Positions 37,418 through 45,859 of a stretch of 64,000 nt of DNA are shown piece by piece. Each line of letters begins with the position of its first letter. Positions within the stretch are counted from its first letter, which is position 1. This stretch comes from Hwanghaeella sp965227365 (GTDB lineage: Bacteria > Pseudomonadota > Alphaproteobacteria > UBA8366 > Aestuariispiraceae): positions 620,001 to 684,000 of the forward strand of contig NZ_OZ245754.1 of assembly GCF_965227365.1 (NCBI RefSeq), written 5' to 3'. The position numbers and the translations under genes are program-made. Below the pieces are notes generated by a model that searched no databases, was not told the origin of the DNA, and saw only the letters and a program-made list of their open reading frames with translations.

Positions 37418-38653
37418 TCAACCCGGCCTTTTCATGTCGCAGGACGTCGGAAGGCCTTCCCCGGCGGCCGGGACGGTGGATTTGATCATCAGGCCGTAGC
37501 CGGAATTATCCGCATCCACTTCGATACCGCGATTGGTATGGGTGAGGACGTTGATATCCTGGATGATCTGATGATCCGCAGGACGCATATACAGTTTCCG
37601 CCCGTAGATATTCGTCATCTCCAGCCCTTCCATGGCCAATGCGACATCCTTGGGGGCGTCGGTGCCGGCCTTTTCCATCGCCAAAGCTAGGAATTGAAGC
37701 ACGCCGATAATACGCGGCTGATTGATGTCCATCTCCGGGTTGGCGGCCTTGAAGGCGTCGTTGAAGGCAGCGAATGCCGGGCTCGGCGGATTGAAGGCGC
37801 CTTCATGCACGACGCGGATCCGGTCCAGACCCTTTTCGCCGAATGTGGCCGTAATGCCGTCATGGGCGGCGTAATAGGTGATGATGGGGATATCGAGGCC
37901 CGTATCGATGATCGCCTTGCCCAGCCCGACCATGTCGACACCCCAGTTGCCGGTGATCACCGCGTCCGCGCCGGAGGCCGCGATCTTGGTCGCATAGGGG
38001 CTGAAATCCTTCACTTTGCCGATCGGGTGCAGCTCGTTGCCGACGATTTCGATATCGGGGCGCTTTTGACCCAGGAATTTGACGGCCGCGGCCGCTACCG
38101 CCTTGCCGAAGGAATAGTCCTGACCAATCACGTAGACTTTCTTGATGGCGTTGTCGGCCGCGATCACGTCGGTGATGGCGTCCATTTTCATATCCGCATG
38201 GGCGTCGAAACGGAAATGCCAGAAATTGCACTTCTCGTTGGTCAGGGCCGGGTCATTGGCCGAATAGTTCAGGAACAGGACGGGGCGGTCGGGATTGCGG
38301 CGATTGTGTTTGTCGACGGCCTCCGTGATGGCATTGGCCACGGAGGAACTGGCGCCCTGGGCGATATAGCGAATGCCCGCGTCGATGGCGCGCTTCAGCT
38401 GTATCAGGCTTTCCTTCGGACTGCCCTGATTGTCGTAGGACACGATTTCGAACGTCTTGCCGTCCAAGACGCCGCCCTTGTCGTTCACCATCAGTTCGGC
38501 GGCCAGCTCAAAGGTTCGCAACCCGGCGATGCCGGATCGGGCGAAGGGGCCGGATAGAGGGTCGATGAAGGCGATGCGGATCGATTCCGCCGCCTGTGCC
38601 GGGGAGGCGATTAAAAACACGGCGATGAGAAGGGCGAAAACGTTTCGAAACAC
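37418..38653 (-). CDS. LIV-type ABC substrate-binding protein (copy B)
   Basis: 411 residues, signal peptide MFRNVFALLIAVFLIASPAQAA. Most blocks are identical to the protein at 35975 (IRIAFIDPLSGPF, LTNEKCNFWHFRFDA, VGNELHPIGKVKDF, YAAHDGITATFGEKG), with differences spread throughout and concentrated in the first 40 residues and in surface loops. It is the first gene of the operon and is divergent from the enoyl-CoA hydratase gene. A tandem duplication with later divergence is the simplest explanation. Confidence 0.92.
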   Translation of the reverse strand: MFRNVFALLIAVFLIASPAQAAESIRIAFIDPLSGPFARSGIAGLRTFELAAELMVNDKGGVLDGKTFEIVSYDNQGSPKESLIQLKRAIDAGIRYIAQGASSSVANAITEAVDKHNRRNPDRPVLFLNYSANDPALTNEKCNFWHFRFDAHADMKMDAITDVIAADNAIKKVYVIGQDYSFGKAVAAAAVKFLGQKRPDIEIVGNELHPIGKVKDFSPYATKIAASGADAVITGNWGVDMVGLGKAIIDTGLDIPIITYYAAHDGITATFGEKGLDRIRVVHEGAFNPPSPAFAAFNDAFKAANPEMDINQPRIIGVLQFLALAMEKAGTDAPKDVALAMEGLEMTNIYGRKLYMRPADHQIIQDINVLTHTNRGIEVDADNSGYGLMIKSTVPAAGEGLPTSCDMKRPG

Positions 38654-38826
38654 GGCTAACCTTTAACTCCGACAGAATGACTCAGGGATTTGGCGGCTCT
38701 TGTCCCTGTGTCACGGCAGTTTTGCAAGCGAAGCCTCATCACTTTCCTGCCGAAGGCGGCGATACTCGGCCCGGTTCTCCCGATTGACCAAGCCCGGGCG
38801 TTTTGTACCCTTGGTCCCAAATCGGG

Positions 38827-39660
38827 ATGCAGATCGGAAAAATAAGCCCCCGACAGGCGGGCGTGCATAAGGGAGATGGAACGCTGAGCGAACTGCTTTA
38901 CGAAGTCCACGGTGCCGTTGGTGTGGTAACGCTGAACAGGCCCGAGGCGCGGAATGCCCTGACTTTCGGCATGTATGAAGGTTTGGCGAAGATTTGCCGG
39001 GAAACCGAGATCGGCGGACCGGTCAAGGCCATCGTCGTCCAAGGCGCGGGCGGCAAGGCCTTTGCCGCCGGGACCGATATTTCCCAATTCCGGGCTTTTT
39101 CATCACCCGAGGATGCCCGGCGGTACGAATCGACGATGGACGAGGTCCTGACCGATATCGAGAAATGCCCGGTGCCGACAGTGGCGGCGATCACCGGTGC
39201 CTGCACCGGGGGTGGGGCGGCCATCGCGGCGACCTGCGATATCCGCATCACCGATGAACGCCTGCGCTACGGCTTCCCGATCGCGCGGACGCTGGGCAAT
39301 TGCCTGTCCATCGCCAATCTGGGACGCCTGGCGCCGCTGATCGGTGTCGGACGCCTGAAGGAAATCCTGCTGACGACCCGTCTGATAGAGGCACAGGAAG
39401 CGCTGTCCATCGGGCTCGTCTCGGAAGTCCTGCCGGACGCCGATGCGGTTCGGGACAGGGCGATGGAATTGGCCGAGACCCTGGCAGGCAACGCGCCGCT
39501 TTGCATGCGGGCGACCAAGGAAGGGATCCGCCGCCTGCGGGTCGACGGGCCCGAAGCCACCGGGGACGACTTCATCGTCGAATGTTACATGAGTGACGAT
39601 TTCAAGGAGGGGATCGAAGCCTTCCTCGGCAAGCGAAAGCCGGTTTGGAAGGGCAAGTGA
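38827..39660 (+). CDS. enoyl-CoA hydratase/isomerase family protein
   Basis: Crotonase fold of about 260-277 residues: VGVVTLNRPEARNAL, the oxyanion segment GAGGKAFAAGTDISQF, VAAITGACTGGGAAIAATCDIRI and the C-terminal EGIEAFLGKRKPVWKGK. The N-terminus is uncertain: ATG 38827 is used, but a GTG at 38862 gives a start closer to homologues (conserved region begins ELLYEVHGAVGV). It hydrates an enoyl-CoA or isomerises it. It is followed one base later by the CoA transferase gene, so they are a functional pair. Confidence 0.88.
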   Translation: MQIGKISPRQAGVHKGDGTLSELLYEVHGAVGVVTLNRPEARNALTFGMYEGLAKICRETEIGGPVKAIVVQGAGGKAFAAGTDISQFRAFSSPEDARRYESTMDEVLTDIEKCPVPTVAAITGACTGGGAAIAATCDIRITDERLRYGFPIARTLGNCLSIANLGRLAPLIGVGRLKEILLTTRLIEAQEALSIGLVSEVLPDADAVRDRAMELAETLAGNAPLCMRATKEGIRRLRVDGPEATGDDFIVECYMSDDFKEGIEAFLGKRKPVWKGK

Positions 39661-39661
39661 C

Positions 39662-40870
39662 ATGATTGGACCATTGAATGGATGCCGGGTCCTGGAACTG
39701 ACCCATATCATGGCCGGGCCGACCTGCGGGATGATGCTTGCCGACATGGGGGCGGACGTCATCAAGGTCGAAAAGCCGACCGGCGACGACACGCGCCGTT
39801 TGACACCGCCCGACATAAATGGGGAAAGCGCCGCTTTCCTGATGATGAACCGCAACAAGCGTGGTTTGGCGCTGGATCTGAAACAGGATTCCGCGCGCGA
39901 TGCGTTGAAGACCCTGTTGAAGGACGCGGATGTCGTGATCGAGAATTTCCGCGGCGGGACGATGGAACGCCTCGGCCTCGGTTACGAAACGCTGAAAGAG
40001 GAAAACCCGGGCATCATCTTCGTCTCCATCTCCGGTTTCGGTCGGACAGGTCCCTATGCCAGCCGGGGCGGATTCGACCTCATCGCACAGGGGATGTCTG
40101 GCCTGATGACGATCACCGGCGAAGGGCCGGGCCGGCCGCCGGTCAAGGTCGGCGCGCCGCTGTCGGACATCACCGCCGGGATCATCGCCGCCATGGCGGT
40201 CTCCGCGGCCTATGCGCATAAGCTGAAAACCGGGCAGGGGCAGAAGGTCGATACGTCCCTGTTCGAGGCGGCGATCACGCATACCTACTGGCAGTCCGCC
40301 ATCGCTTTCGCGACGGGGGAGACGCCGCATCCGCTGGGATCCGCCCATCCGTTGAGTGCGCCGTACCAGTCTTTCCAGACGTCGGACGGTTGGATCAATC
40401 TGGGCGCGGCGAACCAGCGAAACTGGGAAAAGCTCGTCCATTGCATCGGGGCGCCGGAACTGAACGAGGACCCACGTTTCAACAGCAACCATAACCGGAT
40501 GCATAATCTGCCGGCGCTGGAGGAGGAGCTGAACAAGGTCTTTCGGCAGCGGACGACGGAAGATTGGCTGGCAACGCTGGAAGAGGCCGGCGTTCCCGCC
40601 GGCCCCGTGCTGACCATCAACGAAATGCTGCGTGACCCCCAGGTCATCGCTCGGGAAATGATCGTGGAGACGGAGCATCCGGTGGCAGGCCCGACCAAGG
40701 CGCTCGGCCTGCCGGTGAAGTTCTCCGAAACGCCGGGCGGTGTCGAAATGCCGGCCCCGCTATTGGGTCAGCACTCCGTCGAAATCCTGGCGGAAGGTGG
40801 ATACGACCGCGCCGCGATCGATGCGATGATCGCATCCGGCGCGGTGATCGTCACCGATCCGCCTGCGTAA
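39662..40870 (+). CDS. CaiB/BaiF family CoA transferase
   Basis: 402 residues from ATG 39662. Family III CoA transferase: LNGCRVLELTHIMAGPTCGMMLADMGADVIKVEKP, NRNKRGLALDLKQ, the catalytic-aspartate block RGGFDLIAQGMSGLM and GQKVDTSLFEAA. It moves CoA between carboxylic acids without ATP. Next to an enoyl-CoA hydratase it probably activates a carboxylic substrate for degradation. The C-terminal end of the gene converges on the amidohydrolase operon with only 23 bases between stops. Confidence 0.94.
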   Translation: MIGPLNGCRVLELTHIMAGPTCGMMLADMGADVIKVEKPTGDDTRRLTPPDINGESAAFLMMNRNKRGLALDLKQDSARDALKTLLKDADVVIENFRGGTMERLGLGYETLKEENPGIIFVSISGFGRTGPYASRGGFDLIAQGMSGLMTITGEGPGRPPVKVGAPLSDITAGIIAAMAVSAAYAHKLKTGQGQKVDTSLFEAAITHTYWQSAIAFATGETPHPLGSAHPLSAPYQSFQTSDGWINLGAANQRNWEKLVHCIGAPELNEDPRFNSNHNRMHNLPALEEELNKVFRQRTTEDWLATLEEAGVPAGPVLTINEMLRDPQVIAREMIVETEHPVAGPTKALGLPVKFSETPGGVEMPAPLLGQHSVEILAEGGYDRAAIDAMIASGAVIVTDPPA

Positions 40871-40893
40871 GCCCGTTTGCCGCAAACCCCGGA

Positions 40894-42258
40894 TCAGGCG
40901 ATACGGCGTTGCTCGTAGCTGCCCAGGTCCGGGGCCTTGTGGAATTTCCCGTCCTTCATGATGGCCACCAGGCGGGAATGGTCCTGCAGCACCTTCACGT
41001 CGCGCGACGGGTCGCCATCCACCAACAGCATGTCGGCCAGATACCCCTCGCGGATGACGCCCAGCCCGTTGTCCTTGCCCAGACGCAACCCCATCAACTG
41101 GCCGCCATACATGGTGCCGGCGCGGATCGCTTCCAGCGGCGTGAAACCGAGCATATCGACGAAATATTCCAGGTCTTTTGCATTGGTGCCGTGCGGCGTC
41201 CAGGCAAAACCGTAATCGCCGCCGATCAGGACGCGGATGCCGCGCTTGTGCATCTTCTGCATGGTCTCGATCGCGTGTTCCAACTCGCGCTCGTACATGT
41301 CGGTCAACGGGGTGCCGGGTTTGATCCCGTAGTCGCCGGCGTTGCGGGCCGTGTTGATCAACCAGGCGATGGCGGGCGCGACGATATGCTTGTCCTTGTT
41401 CGCTTCCAGCAGGTCCAGGCTTTCTTCGTCGTGGAAGGAAGCGTGATAGATCACTTCAATCCCGTATTTGACGCAGCGCTTCACCGATTCTTTCGACCGG
41501 GCATGGGCCGCCATGGTGCGGTGACGGCCCTTGGCCTCCGCCGCGATGATGGCCAATTCGTCGTCCGCGAACTGGTTCTCTTCCGCGCCCATGCCGGTGA
41601 TCTCTTCACCCGACAGGTTTATCTTGATGGTGTCGACGCCGATTTTCATCAACTCCCGCGTCTTGCGGCGGCAGTCTTCCACGCCGGAAACGACGACGCC
41701 CAGGTTCAAACCTTCATGCGGGATATGCGGCAGGGAAGCATCGCCCAAGCCGCCGACCGAGGTCAGTTCCGGAGTGGCCGCCGTATAACGGGGACCGGGA
41801 ACTTTGCCTTCGTTGATCGCGTTGCGGATGACCACGTCCAACCGCGGCTTGGCGGCGGCCGCGCCGTAGCCGGCGGTGAAGCCGGAATCCAAAAGCAGCT
41901 TGGCCATATAGACGCAATTCAACATGTGCTCTTCGACAGGCATCATCTGAATCGGGTTGATACCGGGCGCGTTGTTCCAGCTGAGATGGAGATGCGCGTC
42001 GATCAGGCCGGGCATCAGTGTCATGCCGCGCCCGTCGATCCGCTGGCCGCCATTGCCGTTCCAACCATAGCCTCCCTGGCCGAAGCCGCCGCCCGAGCGC
42101 TGCACCGATTTGATCCGATTGCCGGAGACGGTCACCTCGCCGTTGAAAGGTTGCTCGCCGGTCCCGTCGATGATCCGGACATTGGTGAAAACGATATCGG
42201 AAGACCCGTTGCCGTTTCCGTTGCCGCCGCCCCATCCGCCAAAAGTCGACTCAGCCAT
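40894..42258 (-). CDS. metal-dependent amidohydrolase with glycine-rich segments
   Basis: 454 residues, amidohydrolase superfamily close to the imidazolonepropionase-like group. Metal ligands His89 and His91 in LIDAHLHLSW; later candidates are the lysine region GVDTIKINLSGEE, His in MAAHARS and YHASFHDEES, and the aspartate in IGGDYGFAW. Two Gly/Asn-rich segments are unusual: residues 7-20 near the N-terminus and residues 55-72 in the small beta-sandwich domain before the barrel. It ends the twelve-gene operon. It probably hydrolyses a cyclic amide, lactam or related ring, but the substrate is unknown. Confidence 0.88.
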   Translation of the reverse strand: MAESTFGGWGGGNGNGNGSSDIVFTNVRIIDGTGEQPFNGEVTVSGNRIKSVQRSGGGFGQGGYGWNGNGGQRIDGRGMTLMPGLIDAHLHLSWNNAPGINPIQMMPVEEHMLNCVYMAKLLLDSGFTAGYGAAAAKPRLDVVIRNAINEGKVPGPRYTAATPELTSVGGLGDASLPHIPHEGLNLGVVVSGVEDCRRKTRELMKIGVDTIKINLSGEEITGMGAEENQFADDELAIIAAEAKGRHRTMAAHARSKESVKRCVKYGIEVIYHASFHDEESLDLLEANKDKHIVAPAIAWLINTARNAGDYGIKPGTPLTDMYERELEHAIETMQKMHKRGIRVLIGGDYGFAWTPHGTNAKDLEYFVDMLGFTPLEAIRAGTMYGGQLMGLRLGKDNGLGVIREGYLADMLLVDGDPSRDVKVLQDHSRLVAIMKDGKFHKAPDLGSYEQRRIA

Positions 42259-42285
42259 GGTTCACTCTCCTCCATTGGGCCGCGT

Positions 42286-43071
42286 TCAATGCGCGGCCGC
42301 TTCCAAATGCTCTTCCAAAAGGGTCGCCGTTCTTCCGGGCGCTTCCATCATCATCCAATGGGCGACATCCGGAATCACTTCCAGGCGTGCGCCCGCAATT
42401 GCCGAGGCCAGGGCCTTGCCCATCGCGACCGGTGCGACCGGGTCCTTGTCGCCCGCGACCAACAGGGTGGGTGCCTTGATCGCCCCGTGATCGGCCGGTT
42501 CCGCCTCGCTCAACGCGAGGCAATGTTCCGCATATCCGCGCGGGTCCTGCCGCATCAGGCTTTCCCGCACAAAGGCGGCAACGACCGGATTGGCCTTGCG
42601 GGAGGCTTCCGAGACGCTGCCCTGGGCCACGGCATCGGCGATTCCCGCCATGCCGTCGGACCGGGCAGCCGCCGCGCGGTCCTTCAGGCCGGCCCGTGCG
42701 GCGACGGGTGGCTCGAGGATCGGACCCAACAGGGTCAGCGAGGCCACGCATTCGGGATGACTGGCGGCGATCACCTGGCACACCAATGTCCCCATTGAAT
42801 GACCGACGAAGTGGGCACGGGCGACGCCGGCGGCGCGGGCCGCGTCCAGGATACTGTCGGCCATGCCCCGGATACCGGGACGGCCGGGGCGGAGCGGTGA
42901 GCGTCCCGCGCCCGGCAAATCCGGGCGCAGCACGCGATAACCTTCCAGGACGCTCATCAGGGGCTGGAAACTGTTCGAGTCACCGCCCAGCCCGTGCACC
43001 ATCACGACCGCCGGACCGGTCGCGGCGCCGGTTTCCTCAACGATCATGCTGCCCAACGAGCGGTCGGCCAT
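42286..43071 (-). CDS. alpha/beta hydrolase
   Basis: 261 residues from ATG 43071 (MADRSLGSMIVEETGA). VMVHGLGGDSNSFQPL for the oxyanion hole, RPDLPGAGRS, nucleophile GHSMGTLVCQ, acid in VAGDKDPVAP and histidine in DVAHWMMMEAPG. It resembles 3-oxoadipate enol-lactonase (PcaD)-like and similar C-C or ester hydrolases. It begins 2 bases after the FAH-family stop and ends 27 bases before the amidohydrolase. Confidence 0.9.
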   Translation of the reverse strand: MADRSLGSMIVEETGAATGPAVVMVHGLGGDSNSFQPLMSVLEGYRVLRPDLPGAGRSPLRPGRPGIRGMADSILDAARAAGVARAHFVGHSMGTLVCQVIAASHPECVASLTLLGPILEPPVAARAGLKDRAAAARSDGMAGIADAVAQGSVSEASRKANPVVAAFVRESLMRQDPRGYAEHCLALSEAEPADHGAIKAPTLLVAGDKDPVAPVAMGKALASAIAGARLEVIPDVAHWMMMEAPGRTATLLEEHLEAAAH

Positions 43072-43073
43072 GA

Positions 43074-43934
43074 TCAGATCGCCTCTACCGGATTTTCCAA
43101 GGTGCCGATACCGGCGATTTCGACCTTCACCGAGTCGCCCGGCGTCAGGTATTTCGGCGGTTTGAACCCGATGCCGACACCGGCCGGCGTCCCGGTCGCG
43201 ATGACGTCCCCGGGCATCAGGGTGATGCCGTTGGAAATCGCGGCGATGATGGTCGGCACGTCGAAGATCAGCAGGCTTGTGTTGGAATCCTGGCGAAGCT
43301 CGCCATTCACCCAGCATTTGACGCTGGTATCGCCCAGGTCGATTTCGTCCGCCGTAACGGCGACGGGCCCCATCGGGCAGAAGGTGTCCTGCGATTTGCC
43401 GATCAGCCATTGGCTGTGCTTGCCCTGCAGGTCGCGGGCCGTCACGTCATTGATGACGGTGTATCCCCAGACATGGGAAAGGGCGTCTTCTTTCGAAACG
43501 TTCCGACCCGCCTTGCCGATGATAACGCCCAGTTCGGCCTCGTAGTCGACAGCCGTGGTGACGGAGGCATCGATCTTGATCGCCGCGCCGTTGGGCACGA
43601 CCGTCTCGGGCAGTTTCGAAAATACGATCGGTGCTTCTGGTACCGCACCCTTCGCCGCGGAACTGTCGAAACCGGAATTGGCGAATTCGTGGGCGTGTTC
43701 GAAATAGTTCTTTCCGACGCAGAAGATATTCCGGTGCGGGCGGGGAACCGGAGCGTAGATCGCGACGTCCTTCATTGGGATCGAGTCCAGAACGGCGGGC
43801 ATGTCCCGGCCGATCAGGGCGGCGACGCCGTTGCCATCCGCGGCCAGGTCAAGGCGTTCGACCGTGTCGCCATTGTCCGACAGCTTGCCCAGATGGCGGC
43901 CGCCTTGCCATTCGAATACGCAGAACTTCATCAC
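43074..43934 (-). CDS. fumarylacetoacetate hydrolase family protein
   Basis: 286 residues. FAH-fold C-terminal domain with NIFCVGKNYFEHAHEF, metal-binding acids in TAVDYEAELGVIIGKAGRNV (E-x-E) and TVINDVTARDLQ, then LMPGDVIATGTPAGVGIGF. These enzymes hydrolyse, decarboxylate or isomerise beta-diketo acids and related ring-opened intermediates (as in homoprotocatechuate or gentisate pathways). It lies in the operon between the quinone oxidoreductase fusion and the alpha/beta hydrolase, consistent with the later steps of ring catabolism. Confidence 0.92.
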   Translation of the reverse strand: MMKFCVFEWQGGRHLGKLSDNGDTVERLDLAADGNGVAALIGRDMPAVLDSIPMKDVAIYAPVPRPHRNIFCVGKNYFEHAHEFANSGFDSSAAKGAVPEAPIVFSKLPETVVPNGAAIKIDASVTTAVDYEAELGVIIGKAGRNVSKEDALSHVWGYTVINDVTARDLQGKHSQWLIGKSQDTFCPMGPVAVTADEIDLGDTSVKCWVNGELRQDSNTSLLIFDVPTIIAAISNGITLMPGDVIATGTPAGVGIGFKPPKYLTPGDSVKVEIAGIGTLENPVEAI

Positions 43935-43943
43935 AAATCCTCT

Positions 43944-45413
43944 TCAGGTTTGATCCGGTATCAGGATGGTTGATCCGGTGGTTTCCCGGGCTTCCAGCGC
44001 GCGATGCGCCTCTGCCGCTTCACTCAGTTTGAACCGTTGTCCGATTTCGACTTTGACGGTGCCGTTGCGGATGGCGTCGAAAAGGCGCGCAGAGATCGCG
44101 GCGACCTTTTCCGGCGTGTCCGTGTAGTGGCCATAGTTGGGACGCGACAGGGTGATAGATTTCGATGCAAGCGACCCTATATCCCACGACCCGATATCGC
44201 CGGATGCCTGACCATAGCTGACGAGGTGACCCCGGATCGCCAGTGCTGCGACGGAATGGGCGAAACTGTCCTTGCCGACCGCGTCGTAAATGACGTCCGC
44301 GCCATGCCCTTTGGTCAGGTCCATGATCTGTTCCTCGAGGCTTTTCTCGCCTGGGACGACGACATGATGCGCCCCTGCCGCCCGCGCGATCTGCGCCTTG
44401 GCTTCGGATGACGTCGCACCGATGACGGTCGCACCCAATCGGTTCGCCCATTGACAGAGCAGTCGTCCGACACCGCCCGCGGGGGCATAGACGAGCACGG
44501 TCTCCTTCGGCTTCAGCACATGCACCTGATACAGTAGAAATTCGGCCGTCATGCCCTTCAACAAGCCGGCCGCGGCGGTCTCGTGGTCGATCCAGTCTGG
44601 CAGCGGGATCACCAGTGCCGCGTCCATCGTACGATGGCTGGCATAGGCGCCGACCGGCGGACAGGCATAGGCGACACGCTGGCCCTTGCGCAGATGGCGC
44701 ACGCCGGGACCGGTATCGACGACGATCCCCGCCGCCTCCATGCCGGGCGCCTGCGGCGGTTCCAGCAGGTTGAAATAACCGGTGCGGCAATAGACATCGA
44801 TATAGTTGACGCCGATGGCTGTCTGTCGAATGCGGACCTGGCCCGGCCCCGGCGCGGGGGCCTTGATCTTGACGGCGTGCAGTTCCTCCGGCCCGCCATG
44901 GCGGTTGATCACCATGGCGGTTCCGTCAATTCTGGGCCCGCTGGTCACGACCGGGGCGCTCACATCGGCACGTCGGCGCTCGACACGGTCGCGGACGGCC
45001 TCGAACCCCGCCTCGTAAACGCCCTGCGCCACCAGGTCCCGCAACTCGTTTTCCTGTCCCGGCGGGGTCTCGAACCTGGAAGACCAATGCCAGAAGGTTC
45101 GATTTCCATCGGTGACCGGTTTCAAACGAACTTCCGCCAGATAGTTCTTTAGCGGCACGTCCGCATCGACGATGGCATAGCGGAAACGGTGATCCTTGTC
45201 GGATAGCGAAAGCAATTGTTCGCGCACCCGTTCGCCGCCCTGCAAGGTGAAGTTCCGGACGGCGCCTACCTGATCGGTCTTGCGCCCGGATTCCAGGCTG
45301 CTGCGCCGGACCGCGGGATGCCAGCGGTCGTGGCCGTTGAAGTCGCGCAACACGTCCCAGACCGCCGCGATGGGCGCGTCTATGACGGTACTGCGTTCGA
45401 CACGGACGACCAT
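43944..45413 (-). CDS. SRPBCC-quinone oxidoreductase fusion protein
   Basis: 489 residues in two domains. Residues 1-148 form an SRPBCC/polyketide-cyclase-like domain (ERSTVIDAPIAAVWDVLRDFNGHDRWHPAV). After a short linker (RADVSAPVVTSGPRIDG), residues 165-489 are a medium-chain dehydrogenase of the quinone oxidoreductase type: GVNYIDVYCRTGYF, PGMEAAGIV, NADPH loop APAGGVGRLLCQWA, C-terminal EAHRALEARETTGSTILIP. The next gene upstream in the operon encodes a separate SRPBCC protein resembling its N-terminus. A frame artefact is unlikely, since one uninterrupted frame covers both halves. It may couple ligand binding to enone or quinone reduction. Confidence 0.9.
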   Translation of the reverse strand: MVVRVERSTVIDAPIAAVWDVLRDFNGHDRWHPAVRRSSLESGRKTDQVGAVRNFTLQGGERVREQLLSLSDKDHRFRYAIVDADVPLKNYLAEVRLKPVTDGNRTFWHWSSRFETPPGQENELRDLVAQGVYEAGFEAVRDRVERRRADVSAPVVTSGPRIDGTAMVINRHGGPEELHAVKIKAPAPGPGQVRIRQTAIGVNYIDVYCRTGYFNLLEPPQAPGMEAAGIVVDTGPGVRHLRKGQRVAYACPPVGAYASHRTMDAALVIPLPDWIDHETAAAGLLKGMTAEFLLYQVHVLKPKETVLVYAPAGGVGRLLCQWANRLGATVIGATSSEAKAQIARAAGAHHVVVPGEKSLEEQIMDLTKGHGADVIYDAVGKDSFAHSVAALAIRGHLVSYGQASGDIGSWDIGSLASKSITLSRPNYGHYTDTPEKVAAISARLFDAIRNGTVKVEIGQRFKLSEAAEAHRALEARETTGSTILIPDQT

Positions 45414-45419
45414 GGCCGC

Positions 45420-45857
45420 TTACCCCCCGAACCTTTCTTTCAGGGCGTCGAACCCGCCCTGGAAGACACCGTTGCCGATCAGATCCACAAGCTCGGCTTC
45501 GCGATCCTGCGCGCAGTCGAACTCAGCCGACCATTCCGCGAAGGTCTGGTTGCCATCCGTGATCGGGGTCAGCTTCAGGGTCGCGACGTAATTCTCCACA
45601 CCCATCGGGCTTTCCAGGATCGAATAGGTGCAGGAGAAGTCGTAGTCGCTGAGCGCCAGCAAGCGTTCGCGAATGAAACTGCCGTCCTTCAACCGGAAAG
45701 CGCGGACACAGCCGACCTGATCGGCGGGCTGGCCGCCCTCGATCCGGCTTTCCGCGATTGCCGGATGCCAGTCGGGCAGGGCGTTGAAATCGCGCACCGC
45801 CGCCCAGATCCGGTCCGCGGGCGCACCGATGACGGAAGATGTGTAAACCTCGGCCAT
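45420..45857 (-). CDS. SRPBCC family protein
   Basis: 145 residues, a single SRPBCC domain (START/polyketide cyclase-like): VYTSSVIGAPADRIWAAVRDFNALPDWHPAIAESRIE. It matches residues 1-145 of the fusion protein encoded next, including DW/RWHPA, DQVG.VR, and the C-terminal L.D....GVF..GF..L, so the two arose by duplication. The pocket would hold a hydrophobic or aromatic ligand. It lies 2 bases after the flotillin gene and 6 bases before the fusion gene. Confidence 0.9.
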   Translation of the reverse strand: MAEVYTSSVIGAPADRIWAAVRDFNALPDWHPAIAESRIEGGQPADQVGCVRAFRLKDGSFIRERLLALSDYDFSCTYSILESPMGVENYVATLKLTPITDGNQTFAEWSAEFDCAQDREAELVDLIGNGVFQGGFDALKERFGG

Positions 45858-45859
45858 CG

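Noticed and set aside
40894..42798. Long open frames on the plus strand opposite the amidohydrolase and hydrolase genes.
   Set aside because: They mirror the codon structure of the minus-strand genes, have low-complexity translations, and do not match a known family.
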